64,000 nt of DNA from NCBI RefSeq assembly GCF_028750875.1, contig NW_026542595.1:163205282-163269281 (forward strand). Direction: 5' to 3'. The DNA comes from Macrosteles quadrilineatus. Taxonomy: Eukaryota > Arthropoda > Insecta > Hemiptera > Cicadellidae. The notes below the pieces were generated by a model. That model did no database searches. It was not told the origin of the DNA and saw nothing but the letters and a program-made list of their open reading frames with translations. Position numbers and translations under genes: made by a program. Shown piece by piece: positions 24,001 through 35,500 of this stretch. Position 1 is the first letter of the stretch. Each line of letters starts with the position of its first letter.

Positions 24001-24428
24001 TAATACGATGTGACACTTTTTCCTAGTCACATAACTCTAACTTGTGTCAAAGTTGTGTGAGTCTAAAATATATAAAATAATATGCAATCAATATTGGATT
24101 TACTTTCTAATTGTATTGCAATAGTGTAAAAAATGCAGTCTGATAAAAAAAAGTTTGGAAATTCATTTTGACATTTTGCTTTTTGGATAGGTAAATTATT
24201 ATTATGAAATCATGTAAACAAATTATGATGTGAAGATTCATCTTCTGATTTGAAGCTCAGAGTTAAACGAATAAATTTGTTTGATAGGTTCGTTGGGCAG
24301 ATTTGGAAGAAAGGCAAGAGCAAGAGAAGATGAGAGCGATTGGTTTCGTTGTTGGTCAAACTGACTGGTCACGTATGATGGACCCCTCGTATGGAGACAG
24401 CAAACTGACCCAGACAAAATACATCTGA
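1..24428 (+). CDS. YLPM1: YLPM1/ZAP3 homologue (YLP motif-containing protein 1), 5'-partial, 14 exons
   Basis: Exons: 1-62, 2507-2673, 4939-5064, 7663-7896, 9071-9260, 9442-9519, 10099-10249, 13940-14059, 15309-15485, 15741-15908, 16670-16762, 22193-22253, 23094-23215, 24288-24428. All have GT-AG borders and matching phases and join to 1890 nt, that is 629 residues plus TGA. Domain order: a Pro-rich stretch, an Arg/Asp/Glu-rich stretch (about 119-285), then the conserved C-terminal P-loop domain. That domain has Walker A GPPGSGKS (about 322-329), LDDYF (352-356), MEYEYE (378-383), FPFIILD (407-413) and KRNIH. The C-terminus has KKRVRWADLE and GFVVGQTDW and ends TKYI. Motif content and order match vertebrate YLPM1. 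Family knowledge: YLPM1 is a nuclear protein with a kinase-like P-loop domain that associates with protein phosphatase 1. The YLP repeats would lie upstream of the window. The N-terminal half diverges fast; the C-terminal half is near certain. Confidence 0.93.
203..987. mobile_element. Long-TIR foldback MITE in YLPM1 intron
   Basis: About 160 bases at each end are inverted copies. The left arm starts GGGTCAATCC (203) and runs through a tttttttcatatttttatcc stretch to ccaaccgtatggcggcc (about 355). The right arm reads ggcctccatacggttgg (832) to GGATTGACCC (987). The middle has no coding capacity. The structure fits a non-autonomous DNA transposon; the superfamily cannot be named. Confidence 0.75.
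1861..2296. mobile_element. pogo/Tigger-like MITE carrying the minisatellite in reverse orientation
   Basis: Left end CGTAGAACTCCAATTATCC, right end GGATAAT-like sequence running to GGAGTTCTACTG followed by TA. These match the CAGTAGAACTCC termini of the element at 36012-36352. The interior (about 1978-2160) holds reverse-strand copies of the 30-bp minisatellite, for example catcgtctcccgctgtcacg. Confidence 0.7.
4230..4480. repeat. Degenerate 30-bp tandem array
   Basis: About eight diverged copies of a unit like gaaatcatcacggatgttgc followed by tgcgattgcg. The alternating gaaat-cat-cac and gcgat pattern resembles the 30-bp minisatellite at 5551-6780, with many more changes. No terminal inverted repeats were recognised around it. 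Confidence 0.6.
4578..4700 (+). repeat. Dispersed repeat fragment, related to 56283-56406
   Basis: It shares the start GCAGCAAACCTAAG, an internal AATAAATATG, and an end pattern ATAATCAGGCAA..GAAATTCAATTAGTCTGTAGG with the sequence at 56283-56406. Confidence 0.6.
5369..7106. mobile_element. CAGGGTGTCTAGT-ended transposon filled by a minisatellite
   Basis: Perfect 13-bp terminal inverted repeats: CAGGGTGTCTAGT at 5375 and ACTAGACACCCTG ending at 7100. They are flanked by the direct repeat TTTAAC (5369-5374 and 7101-7106), a likely target-site duplication. Subterminal gtcgggaattagt-type repeats occur at both ends. No transposase is encoded. CAGGG ends suggest a hAT-like element, but hAT elements usually make 8-bp duplications, so the superfamily is uncertain. 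Confidence 0.8.
5551..6780. repeat. 30-bp minisatellite array (about 38 units)
   Basis: The unit is cgatgacgtttccgtgaccg plus cgggagacga, with a diverged companion unit cgggaaatgttcatgatttt plus gccgcgatcg interspersed. From about 5551 to 6680 the 30-base register never slips. The array is CpG-rich in an AT-rich background. It reads as DDDDVSVTAG repeats on one strand and RGHGNVIVVS on the other, with stop codons at about 5779, 6050 and 6590. I do not regard these frames as genes. Confidence 0.9.
7663..9519 (+). other. YLPM1: Arg/Asp-rich low-complexity exons of YLPM1
   Basis: Exons 7663-7896, 9071-9260 and 9442-9519 encode RD, RE and RN dipeptide runs such as DRDRRDDRDRRDD and NDRERNDRERN. 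The first has a DNA-level repeat of about 15 bases (gacgacagagacaga type), so length variation between alleles is likely. Such mixed-charge stretches are typical of nuclear and splicing-associated proteins, and vertebrate YLPM1 has one in the same place, just before the P-loop domain. The antisense and shifted frames are also open, but only as a by-product of the repeat. Confidence 0.85.
8350..8680. repeat. Cluster of GGTCTAA motifs
   Basis: Direct and inverted copies of a GGTCTAA core: GGTCTAACTCCCGGAAGGTC at 8461, GGTCTAACCCGGAAGGTC at 8626, and inverted forms with gaccttcggcacaca and gaccttgcgggatttagaac. Probably a degraded small transposable element; no clean ends found. Confidence 0.45.
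10292..11533. mobile_element. pogo/Tigger-like element, non-autonomous
   Basis: Starts CAGTCTAACCTTGATATAAC after TA (10290-10291). Ends with inverted ataacg/gaggttggactg followed by TA. The subterminal regions repeat tataacgaacctc motifs many times. 1.24 kb with no intact transposase. Confidence 0.75.
12160..12330. repeat. Transposon-derived fragment
   Basis: A stretch with (gttt)n and caccgctgaaccgattgcca followed by cgaaacttggtacatacgtg. This is the style of sequence often found in arthropod transposable-element ends, and a related motif (gatgaaatttggtacaaacg) occurs at 55865-55890. No boundaries visible. Confidence 0.4.
12505..13321. mobile_element. Second minisatellite-bearing element with ACACCCTG end
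   Basis: The right end reads ggtggacaccctg (to 13321), like the right end of the element at 5375-7100. The left end (ccaggagttatgcgggattt, from about 12509) is diverged. The interior at 12575-13230 has the 30-bp units (gtttccgtgaccgcgggaga), less regular and with an AT-rich insertion near 12640-12700. Confidence 0.6.
16763..22192. other. Large YLPM1 intron (5.4 kb)
   Basis: Mostly unique AT-rich sequence. It contains a short exon-like stretch at 16800-16870 (see findings), a run of 11 G at 17628-17638, and the TIR element at 20712-21138. No other coding segment was recognised. Confidence 0.6.
20712..21138. mobile_element. CAGTAAAACCCC-ended MITE with minisatellite remnant
   Basis: Left end CAGTAAAACCCCGCTGATCC; right end inverted ggattagcggggttgtattg. 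Interior at about 20830-20960 has reverse-orientation sequence related to the 30-bp minisatellite (cccggccatgacggaaacat, tgatcacagaaacg). Confidence 0.65.
23207..24302 (+). other. YLPM1: RVxF-type PP1-docking motif of YLPM1, split by an intron
   Basis: The peptide KKRVRWADLE matches the RVxF consensus for docking to protein phosphatase 1 (basic residues, then V-x-W). KKR ends exon 23094-23215 and VRW begins exon 24288-24428. The same peptide occurs in vertebrate YLPM1, which is a known PP1 partner. Confidence 0.7.
23438..23525 (+). repeat. tRNA-derived SINE fragment
   Basis: A-box-like GTGGCTATAGTGC followed about 35 bases later by B-box-like GGTTTGATTCC. It lies in the last YLPM1 intron and is not a functional tRNA fold. 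Confidence 0.5.
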
Positions 24429-25090
24429 TAATCCTGACAGTGATGAACCAACAGACATAAATTATTTAATGTGATTTTATACTTTTTTGTTTGCAAATAC
24501 CTAGTTTTAATGGTGTTGCGTATTTATAAAATTGTTTAAAGGCATCTCAGGATATTAAGGTTATTTGAAAAGTGATATTGTTAGCAGTCACTTGTTAAAG
24601 AATTAAATGTAATAAAAGCAAATTATGGAAAGAAGGATTCCATATTTTAAATGGTTAAACTCAACTGTTTCATAAAATATGGCATATGTTTTCTTTAACA
24701 AAAGTTTTAAGCCAATAATTATCATATCATATTTTTATAAGTAATAGTGTTTGATTTCAATTTTTATAAAATTTGAAAATATTGTGGATGAAATGTATCT
24801 ATAAAATATTGAATCAGGAGAATGGTAATTTGTTTAAAATTTTGTTACAAAACTATATATGTCTGCTATATTTGATCTGCAAGTACAGTTTGAAATATAA
24901 CTTTAGAATTATTTTTTGTTTATGACTTAATTGTAATTTAAAAATGTATGGTGGAGATATTTATTGGTTGTAAATAGAATTTTTTCATTATAATCTATAA
25001 CTTCTCTCCCTTGTGTGTATGCATAGGGCCCTTAAAAATGCTTTGTGCTTATTTTATTTTAATAAATGTCCTAATGGTTTTATTATTATG
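24429..25090 (+). other. YLPM1: YLPM1 3' UTR with candidate polyadenylation signals
   Basis: AT-rich sequence after the TGA with no open frame. AATAAA occurs at 24611-24616 and 25061-25066. The second is followed by a T-rich tract and is a good candidate for the main 3' end. Confidence 0.5.
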
Positions 25091-25099
25091 GTTCCTATT

Positions 25100-28000
25100 A
25101 TTTCCCCTACACCAAACTTCAAAGGAATAAATTTACCTAAGAGTGGGTTTTACCCATGATTTAAAACATCAAAATACACTAATAAAATGTGTATTTAATG
25201 TATATATGGGTGGGATTTTCCTATAGTTTTGTACAATTTGTAATTGCTTGGTTTATAACAATTATTGATATGTTTGTTTTATATTTGATAGATAATCAAT
25301 TTATGAAAACAGAGTAATTTCAAATACGAACAAATTATTAACTTATTTTTGGTTGTGTTAAGTTAATAAAGCCCTAAATTTTTATGCATGCAGCGTAGCG
25401 ATCTATAAATAACTTGTAACCAACTTAAGCAATAATAGCAAACATTTTTCATAGGCTATACGTATGGATGCTTAATACACTTTTAAACATGAGATCAAAT
25501 GTTGGTGCAGCGATTTAAAGGTGTACAAGGTAATGAATGTGTTTTTAATTGATGAAGATGAACACTACCTGTACTACCACATTTATCAAGTTCTTTAAAA
25601 CCTGCCGAGCTTGCGTAGGGGTGATTGCACTCGTTTTTAATCTTCTAACAAATTAAGAAAAGTGGTATGTGTTTAAATCTAAACGTCAATGAATTTTGTT
25701 GGGTTATTTGTAAGTTACCCTTTTACTTGGTCTTCAGAGTCATAGTTAAGGGCATGGAAAAAATTAACACAAAACTGTCTAACATTCATACAACAATATT
25801 CTGCAACCCTAGCTTTAATATTGTTGACATTCAACAATATATTTTTGACTTTTATTAAGTCTCTTAAATGGTTTGACAAAATGTAGTTGTAGTATGCAGT
25901 TAAATTTGGAAGACATAATAAAAATTTATGATCCTGCTAATAGTGTCATCATATACTCGCACCGTTTTAATTTAAATTAGGTTTTGTTATTTCTTACTCC
26001 TATTACTTGATCATGTGTTTTTGTTTTCTCAATGGACGATATTGGTACTATCCAATTTTGAGGCTTTGGTTGGCATTTTAAAATTGGTTTGTAGGACCTG
26101 ACAGATAATTTTTTAGTTTTATTTTTGGACTTTTTGAAGTTAGCAAATCTTAATGGATCTTTTCTGTATGGGTCGTCATAGCAAGTCGTCAAGTTTTGTA
26201 TTCGTATTGTCTTTTATTAAAGTGGTATTATTGTTGACAAAACCAGGAGGCTACATTGTATTTTCTAATAATTGTTTAAAAAAATAGAACATCTTGAAGG
26301 AGAAAAATAGGATCACTAGGGGGTTCATCCAGGGTTGGATTTTAACGCAAAAACTAAATCGTCAAACTAGGCCTACCTAGCGGCATGATAAGCGTTAACT
26401 CCCATGTCCGTTTTGTTTTTTATTTTTTGATATATTAATAATATTCTTAACACAGTCGTATTACAATAAAATTACCAGTATTATAGTATCTATACACTCA
26501 ATGTATAATAACATAAATTCAAATAATTTATTAACAGTTTGGGATTTTAACAGCTAAAATTTGAAATACAGTACGAGTATGTTGATAACAGCAAAATATT
26601 TGGCAAAGCAATCTATGAGTTTCTATCTAGCTCAAGACATTCATATAGTGAATTATAACTATTTTTATTAATACGAATCCACAAGCATTGGAGGGACTGA
26701 TTCTAGACGTCAAAAGTACTTTGTTGGACAACTATGACCAGGAATGTCATATGCTTAATACAATGTCTAATATTAATATAATAATGATAATATTAATTAG
26801 TATAGTTAATGCAGTTTGAATTTCATTCTTTCAGTAACAAATACGTAATGGAAAATAACGGGAAAATGAAATACAAATCCATCTAGTGATTGCTTCAAGA
26901 TCGCCTTTGGTATTTAATCTAGTATCATCATGCGACTTTCATCTTACTTTAGCAAAATAAACTTCTGAAGTAAGCGTTTTCCAACTACAATTTTTTAGTG
27001 GTTTGTATTTAAAAATAACTTGCCGTTCAAAAAAGATTCGTCTAGTTTAACCTATAGCTTATTATATTAAAATACAAACACAATAGGTCAGTGAGTGTTT
27101 TCGTGCTCTGCACTGTCTAATTGATGCAGTCTTGGTCACCATTGGGTTGTCCTTGTCTGTGATTCACAGCCACATATACTTGGTAATCGCCAATCGGTCT
27201 ACTACGGTATTGATTCTATTTGTTCTAAGAAAACCAGCATATGTATTTCAACATTTTAAGCTATTAACAAAATAGATTGCCACATTGTCTATTTAAAAAA
27301 ATGTTCTTACATAGTTTAAGATTTAACTGACGTCGTAAGTGGAACCGGCTTTAGTGTCATAATGTGTATCCGTAGAAGTAATTCACGGTGATTAAACAGC
27401 CAATTAAGCGGTAACTAATTGAGTTTCTGGCTACTTCAATAAACTGGAGGTGATCGTTGCGGTGTTCCTGGAAGGGTAATGATGTTGTAGTGTTGAAGTA
27501 TAAACACCAGTGGGAGAGGGGGGGGGGAGCAGATGGGCACAAGTGTTAGCCTAGATGGTTTGTTGTTTCTAAACCACCCCACTTGTTGATGTATTTTATC
27601 CATTAATTAGCCCAAACCACATGTCAACCCTTAAGTGAAATATAGCCTTTGGCGCCTCGTCAGTTTTTATTTCTAGTCATAACAGTTCGGAAAATAAGTG
27701 TTGCATTTTTTGGGATGAACACAGTATGGTTTGTAGAATGAAGGAAATCTAGATTATTTTCCAGATTTTACTTTTAGTTGACAGCCTTCTAAAGCTTTAA
27801 ATTTTGAACTGTTCTATATTCTTCCTGTTCAGTGATTTAAAAATGCAAGAAGAATATTTTGACCTATTTAAATTTATTTCTTTTGTTTGATGAAGACTAT
27901 CTCTTGTTTGGGGTAAACAAGTTTACCGGTATAATTTTTTGCGCATTTTAACCAATTTGACCTGATTTAACTCTATGCAACTATTAAGTGTTAGTTTAAA

Positions 28001-29300
28001 GAAATTCAATTGTTCAGCATAAAATAATTAATCTACAATAATAATCATAGAATTAGCATAGTGGTGTAGTATTAGAATATACTATGAACTGCTTAGTATC
28101 TTAGTGTCACATTTCTACACCAATTAGTCTAGATTCTTTGGATGCTCGTCCAATTGTATATTTATGAAAAAAATCAACTTGATTTCTTTTCTAATTGCAA
28201 CATAAGAACATCACCTTTGGACAATCATTTGCAACATGGACAAACTCAATTTTGAACGACTCCAATTCAAGCCGGATTTTAAATCAGCTGCTGTGTGTTA
28301 TTAAACTCTTTAATTGTAAGCTGCTCTGACTCAAACAAATCACTGGCTAATGAATTGTGAAATTCTAATACAATTTTTGTTCCAATCGGTTCCCTTACCC
28401 TTTTATAAATACTTTGCATATCCCTATTCAAGGGTTAGTGGGAAAAAGAGTTTTTCTTCAATTTCCCCCTACAAATACCGGCAACGGCTACAATATTTAT
28501 TTTGTATATTCACTGCAAGCAGCAAGTACATTGGATTGTGGGTGGGTGGGTTGGTGTGTTATTAGTGTGTCACAGTATGGGAGTCATCACCGTCTAGTTG
28601 TTTACAAGCCACTGCAGCCACCCGCAGTCTTGCGTTGTGTTTACTGCCGCCGACTCCCAACATTATAATCACTTCCACAACTCTCTCGGTGGCAATGACA
28701 AAGTAAAGAAGATTTTAAATATCCTTAAGCTTTTGATCTGGGGAAAGTTGAATATTAATTATAATGTCTACGTTATAAGTGATTGAGAACCTCAGCTGGA
28801 CTTTCATTTTAAGTTTTTGTGGTCAAAACACCTTTTATGTACAGTAAATGCAAAATGTTGCGACTTAATTTGTGAGTCAATAATGATGTTCCTCTAAGAA
28901 TTGTTTTAAAATATGATAAAGAGTTATTTTATTGCAGAAAGGTTTTAAAATCAGAGAACCATGCAGAATGGTTTTAACATTTTAATTTAAAGATATCTTT
29001 ACACTCATACAAATTTATATTACAGTACTACTTATTTTTTTGGTGGTCTAAAGTACATACAGTATCATGATTAACTGTCAAAATGCAATTGATTTGACCC
29101 AATTTTTTGTACCACTATGAAACACAATGAGCCAAATTTCTTTTTGCACTGAATTAACTATTAAATTGACTTTGACTAATATTTACCATTATTAAAACCC
29201 TCTAGGGATCTAATTTTGGTTGTTGAATTATATCTCAGTTAAAGAGGTGCGATATACATAGTTATGCTCATTTTTAAGATACAAATAAATTGAGATAAAA
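25100..29300. other. Intergenic region between convergent genes
   Basis: AT-rich, with only short random open frames, none with splice-compatible coding character. Local G-rich and C-rich stretches occur near 27515-27530 and 28540. Nothing recognised. Confidence 0.6.
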
Positions 29301-29316
29301 CTATTTATATAATATT

Positions 29317-29322
29317 TTTATT
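29317..29322 (-). terminator. Candidate polyadenylation signal (AATAAA, minus strand)
   Basis: TTTATT on the plus strand, about 220 bases past the stop codon at 29540 of the minus-strand membrane-protein gene. Confidence 0.4.
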
Positions 29323-29539
29323 TGAGTTAACAAAACTTATTAACATGGCTAAAATGCTTTGAAGTACAAATAGATTATTATGTTCAAATGGCCTTTCTAT
29401 AAAAAAAATCCAATGAAAAAATCACAATTCACACATTTAAATTTGTTAAAAAAAAAATACATTAGTTGGATGAAAGTCTTTAGAGCTATGCATCTAGTTT
29501 TAGTATGGTAAAATTTTTCTTTCCTGTGTTTTTGTGGAT

Positions 29540-32500
29540 TCAACTCTGCAGTAATTTTCTTACAAATGGGTTCATACAATTCTTCAATCTAGTTAGATCC
29601 TGAGCACAAGGTTCTTGATTTTGTCCGTTGCAAAACCATAGTAGAATTTTCCTGCAATTAAAATAGAGATAATAAAAAAGGAAGGATGTAGACGAAATCT
29701 AGAAGAGACGAGTTCTAGAAAATCGCTTACATCTTGTGAACTAGACACGATAGAAACAAGCTCTAAACGGCATTGTATTACCAACTTCATCTGCTTTAAA
29801 AAAGTATCCAGGAAAAGTCCCGTATCTATGATATTAGTTGAGTTATTTAACAATCTATTTAAAAATTTGAATAAAAACCCCTAAATAACATTAAACTATC
29901 CATTAAAACCCCTTTAAAACAACAAACAGTACAGTTTTTCATCGTGCATAATATGTTTATCACACTTAAGTGACTTTATGTAGTAATTATATCAAAATAT
30001 TACAAGGTTATACTGTACTTATTCAGGCTACTAGGTAGTCTTAAACATTTTTGAATATTTTTCAAGTGAGCTATATGTTGTCCTGTTATAATATAGTTCT
30101 TGATATATATTTAGGATGTCATCAAATTAAAACATCCTATCATATTGACCATTGACCTGTGTAAAATTATTACATCTTCTATATATATAATACGCTAAGC
30201 CGATTTTTGTAAACAGAACTCCTCCCTCATTTTTGGACCGATTTTAATGACGGCCTCTTTTTACCTTGCATTTGCCTGTCCACATAGACTAAGCGCCCGT
30301 GCGTGGAACATTAACAGCAAAGCAAGGAGTGAGCCGGTACAGTACAAAGGTGAACTGTGACTGTACTGATAAATTTTAGTGGCAGTGACCAGGTTCCGAA
30401 CCCACAACACTACTGCCTTGGGCCCAAAGTCCGCGACGCTACCGACTGAGCCACCGACTCACTTAAAATATTGTAATAACAAAAAGAAAACTTGTAATTG
30501 CAGCTGAAATACCACTGAATATTTGTATCTTAAGTATTCCTCTTAAGAACCTACCAGAAAGGTGTTGTAGTTTCCACTTTAAGTGGTGTTTTCTTCCATA
30601 ATTCAATTAAAATATTAAGCTTACTTACCGAATCGCTGTATTGGTTGGTGCCAATAGGTTGTCTTGTTCAGATCGCAAACTCGTACAAACAATTACATCA
30701 CAGCAAAGCATTTTGCTTATTATTGGTTGGGACATCACAATTGTTTTCTTCACCATATTAATCCAGTTAGATTTATTTGCTGGATCCTTCTTAGTCATTG
30801 CATTGTCTACAATTGAAGTTTTAGGGGTAGCATTTAATGATTTATTGTTTTCAAAGTGTTGGCTGGTGTCATTTTTAGTTTTTGTCGTGAACAAGTCAAG
30901 TTTAGTTGAAATCCTGTTTTGAAATTTGTTTCTTAACCCTTTTGCATTGGTAATTGTAGGTTTGTACTTTTTATTTTGTTTTAAATTTCTCTTATCTGCT
31001 CCCTTGGTTGCCCAGTATGATTCAACATGGTTGTGAACTATTTCTGATATCTGGAAACATAATGAAACATATTTATATCTATTGCTGTAAATATCATTGT
31101 TTATGGGCATGTTTAATATCAGAGATAGTTTTTTTCTTCTAATTTTCACTTCATATTATAAGCTCTTTACTTATTTTTTTGTTACAAAAGATCTATTAAT
31201 TTATCATATTGCTAATATCGTATTTAGTTTATTGTCTTACCAAACTTTTTTGACTGTGTAAAGAGCTCTTACATATATGTTTATTTCTAGATATTCTTTA
31301 AATAATTTGGTCTTATAAACCCCAGAGATTGTTTATTGATTTAATTTTTCCTGTTTTACAAATATCTTGCCCTCTCATAAAAACCAAATTATTTTAAAAA
31401 AAGGTTTCGGTGGACACATTTAGCAAGAATGATTAAACATTATAAGAATGCCTGATGGGAGAGGTGTGACTCATAAAGAATCGACAGATCTAAACTTCCA
31501 CTCAACTGTCCATCAAACTCTGTCTCAGATATCTTGAGGAGCCCGACCATTGATCAGACTTTATGTCAATCAGACCCAACCTAACAAAACTGGTAAATCC
31601 AATGGTTTAGGCACAGTTTTCAGCTGTTTTGTCATGTTGTTTGTACAAATATGTCCATTATATTGGCATTTGAAGATGGATATTCTGTGGAAGGTATCGT
31701 ACTAACCCTAGTGTCGTCCCATTCCCCTCTTGCTCCCTCCACTTCCCTCCTATTCCTAGCAGCCTCAGCAGCAGGGGTAGGCATCATCATTACCACTACT
31801 CCGGGAGTCTGGTTCACAGAGTCCTTCAAGCAGCTCTGAGTGACAAATTGTAAATCATACGTAAAACAAAATACAAATGTAATATACTACTGTAGTAATT
31901 TTATCCTGCTTATTTGGTTATGTTCATAGAATTTTGCAAGCAGAGTTAATTGATTTTTTATCAACTAGCTGTTATGCCCGTGCTTTGCGACGGGAAGAGG
32001 ACACAAAATAGAAACATTTTAATCTTTACATCTGTTGCATACAATAGTTACACATCCGCCAACTCTTTTAGAAACAAAATTCAACTTTAATGGCCTTAAT
32101 AGAGACGTTTAAGTTATGACTTTTAAGTCTTGTAGTAGTGGATCCCACCATTTTGGTTTTGATTAATTTTAAATCTTGTGTAGGCTGATATGAGAAAAAC
32201 TGACCAAATGTTCGAAAACAACTTTGACATAAATGATATACCTTCATCTCCCTTGATTAATCTTACATATATTTTAATTTATTATTGACATTTTAAATTT
32301 CAATTTTGAATTTCACTCTTCTTTATATTAAATCACTCTTCAGTTTCTTCACTCACAATAAATCATTAGCAAAACTAAGTCAGCTGTTATAAACTTTAAT
32401 AGTATATTTCGTACCTAGGGCCAAAAATGAGGTTTTGCCGGCTCGAGATAGTTTTTAAGTTCGAGACGAAGTCGAGAAATTAAATCGATCGAGAGCTGCA

Positions 32501-35500
32501 AAACCATTTCGGTCCGTGGTACGAACGCTATTTTTCACCACACTATACCCTATTACCACTATTCACCGTGATTCACCACTATAATAATGCACACTGATAG
32601 TCAACACAACTTTAAGGTTATGTGAAGAAATAATTTGAGGAATAAGCAAAAATAAAAATAAATAGTTGCTAGGCAACGTTGACAATAACACAATTCTATT
32701 GCAATGCTGGATTTTGATTGTGTATTTAAAATGCATTCATGTTTTAAGTAAGTAAGGGGACAGCTGATTTTGCGGCCCCGGCCTGTAAAAACCTGCTCGG
32801 TCCCCAAATTACGACGACAGCTGGCATGGCCAGCAAAACGTAACTTTCAGCCACCAATTAACGTATGTAATACAGCCAAAAACATGATAGTGTGGTGAAA
32901 AAATATTTCTGTGCCTTATCAATGCAGCCTTTTGAAATATTAAAGGAACTATATCTATAGGTACTATAACAAATTTTAAACAAATAATTTAGCATTAAAG
33001 ACAGCAGACAAAACTAATATGATTATCAAAGCAATCAAGGACTAAAAAATGTAATAGCAAATAAAGTATATGTTTCATTGCATCTCTGATTCTACTCTAC
33101 AAAAATATCAACAAACAACTTAATATACAAACCAGTTCTTTTTCAGTTCCATCGTCCATTGCCTTTACATTTGCACACTTAGACTTACCATTAAGTAAAC
33201 ATAGTAACAGATATTTCATTGATTTTAGAAACAAAAGAACACTGTGTACTGCTTAGTTTTATGATATTTTCTTTGGTTTAATTTAATCAGTGGTGTGGCA
33301 AAACACAAATAATAAATGAATCAAATAAAGTAAATGTGAACTGAAAGCTATGTTAAGATAAAATATGAGCATTTTGTATTACCATTTGATGATTAAATGT
33401 AGTTCCACATATACAACAGATTTTAGAAAACAAAAATCAATGACGTACAATTTAGTTATTGATGATATTCTTTAGTTTAATGTAAGCATAGGTTTAGCAA
33501 AACACAATAACTTAATTTAGATAAATATACATATAAAAAAAACAATGTGATGTGCAAGTTATGTTAAGTTAATATAACACAGCAGCAGTTAGAATTTCTG
33601 TAAAGTAGCCTCCAAATTCATACAAAACATCTATACATTGTAATTTTCATACTGTTTCCATGAAAACATATCAATAACATTATTTTCATAACTTTGACGC
33701 TTTAAAAAAATCCAAAGCAGAGCCGGAGTTGATACAGCAATGGTTATAGAATTATTTATATAATCATTGACATAGTTTTAAAATAAATAATCCATGATAA
33801 AAGCTTAGATTAAAATAAACCTACCTCATAGTTATGGAAAGTATTATATTTAATTTCTTTGTATCAGCTGTCTGAAATGGTGAAATATGCAGTTTAGCAG
33901 TTCTTCTTGTCTACATTTAAGTGTCAAAGCAAATGTAAACAAACATTGTTAGTTAGTGTTCTCATCGCAGCCATGGAGACCAATCAATATTTACTTTTAA
34001 AATGTTCACCTCAGAACTTTTAAAGCCAAAGGGGCAAAGCCTACGGTCAGTATCGAAATGTGAATAGTCCTATAATGGTCCTTGGTATAGTAGCTATATT
34101 TTTGTAATATTTAAGCCCAGTTGGTTCAGTAGTTTTTGCACCTATTAGTAATACACATACAGACAGACACCATTAGATTTTTATATAATAGTATAGATTG
34201 TATCCTCATAAAGAATTTGGAAGGAATTACAGCATGGTTGAGACTTGATGCTTTAAGGTAGTCCAGTTAGGACAGTTTTGAAAAATCTTTATCGAATCTA
34301 TAAAAGATACCAAAACTACTATTCCACTTAAATAAATACAGTCTTGGAAATAGGCAAAATATTACCTAAATTGACAAATGAACTTAAATCCACTGTTAGT
34401 AGGCATTCCTCCTGTTTTTTTTTCTTCTGCATGCCTACAATATCACTAAACTGCCTTCCAGTGATGCTTATTTTGGGACTGGTTATTGTCACCATTTTAT
34501 CTCTTCAACTATTTTTATTCTTTCAATTCATCCATGGTTCTAAAATGTAAAAGAATTGACATTTTAACACTCAACCCCTCTAAAGTAGACATTATTTTGT
34601 TGATCTTGTGAACATTCAATATAAACTGACATAATTTAGTAATTAGCTGTCATTACCTAATTCACTTGTGACCGCTCACCCTGTCTATCGTCAGATACTT
34701 ATTGTTGTTTTTCAGATATTACCATCATTCTAAGCCACTTATTTTAGTACAAATACAATTTTCTTTTACCTGTAGAACGTTTAGAAAGAATAGAAAAGCC
34801 AGCAGAGTTAGAGCTGATAGAGCTGCATTGGTGTTTCCCTTTCCACCTCTCCACCTAGAATAAGTCAATACTAATTGAATCATTCCTAAACAAGACAAGA
34901 AATTTTTAGACCAAGTTTTAACCTGATAACAAATCTAGGAGGGGTTTCTTCCTCCTGTTGTAGAAATCAAACCATGCTAATTGTCAAGGTTTACAACAGG
35001 AAATTAATCCGTAAAATGAGCTCTTTCCACTTTTTTGTCCGTTTTCTTTTTTGAGCTTGCATTATTCATCACTATAGTCACAAGCTACTCTTATATCGCT
35101 TAGGATTGTATTTATCTATTTTCTCCATTTTAAATGGAGCTTATACAGAATTTGTTAGTATGGGCCACCATCCATGTGGTAGATCTCTTTATAAAAATTC
35201 AGATGGTTTTATTTAAATTAAGGCAATTTGCTTCTTCTTCCATTTCCTTACTGAATTGAGACAAAATTTTACTCTTGGGTTTGATCGATATCTTACCTAT
35301 AGTTTTTTTTTTTTCAAAAAAGTCAATGCTTTTAAAAAGTTTATTATCAATATACTCACCCCCCTCCACCATGGCTGTTCCAATCCGATCTTGTTGGATC
35401 TAAGTTTGGAGCTGGAATCTGATCTGGACTTGAAGGTGCTTCAACATGCCCGCTGAGAAAAGTTGATAGTGTCATCCTCTATTGAAACAATACAAGTTAC

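Noticed and set aside
30431..30461. Possible tRNA gene (GTGGCTCAGTCGGTAGCG on the minus strand)
   Set aside because: A and B boxes are present, but the rest does not fold as a tRNA and the body matches a dispersed SINE.
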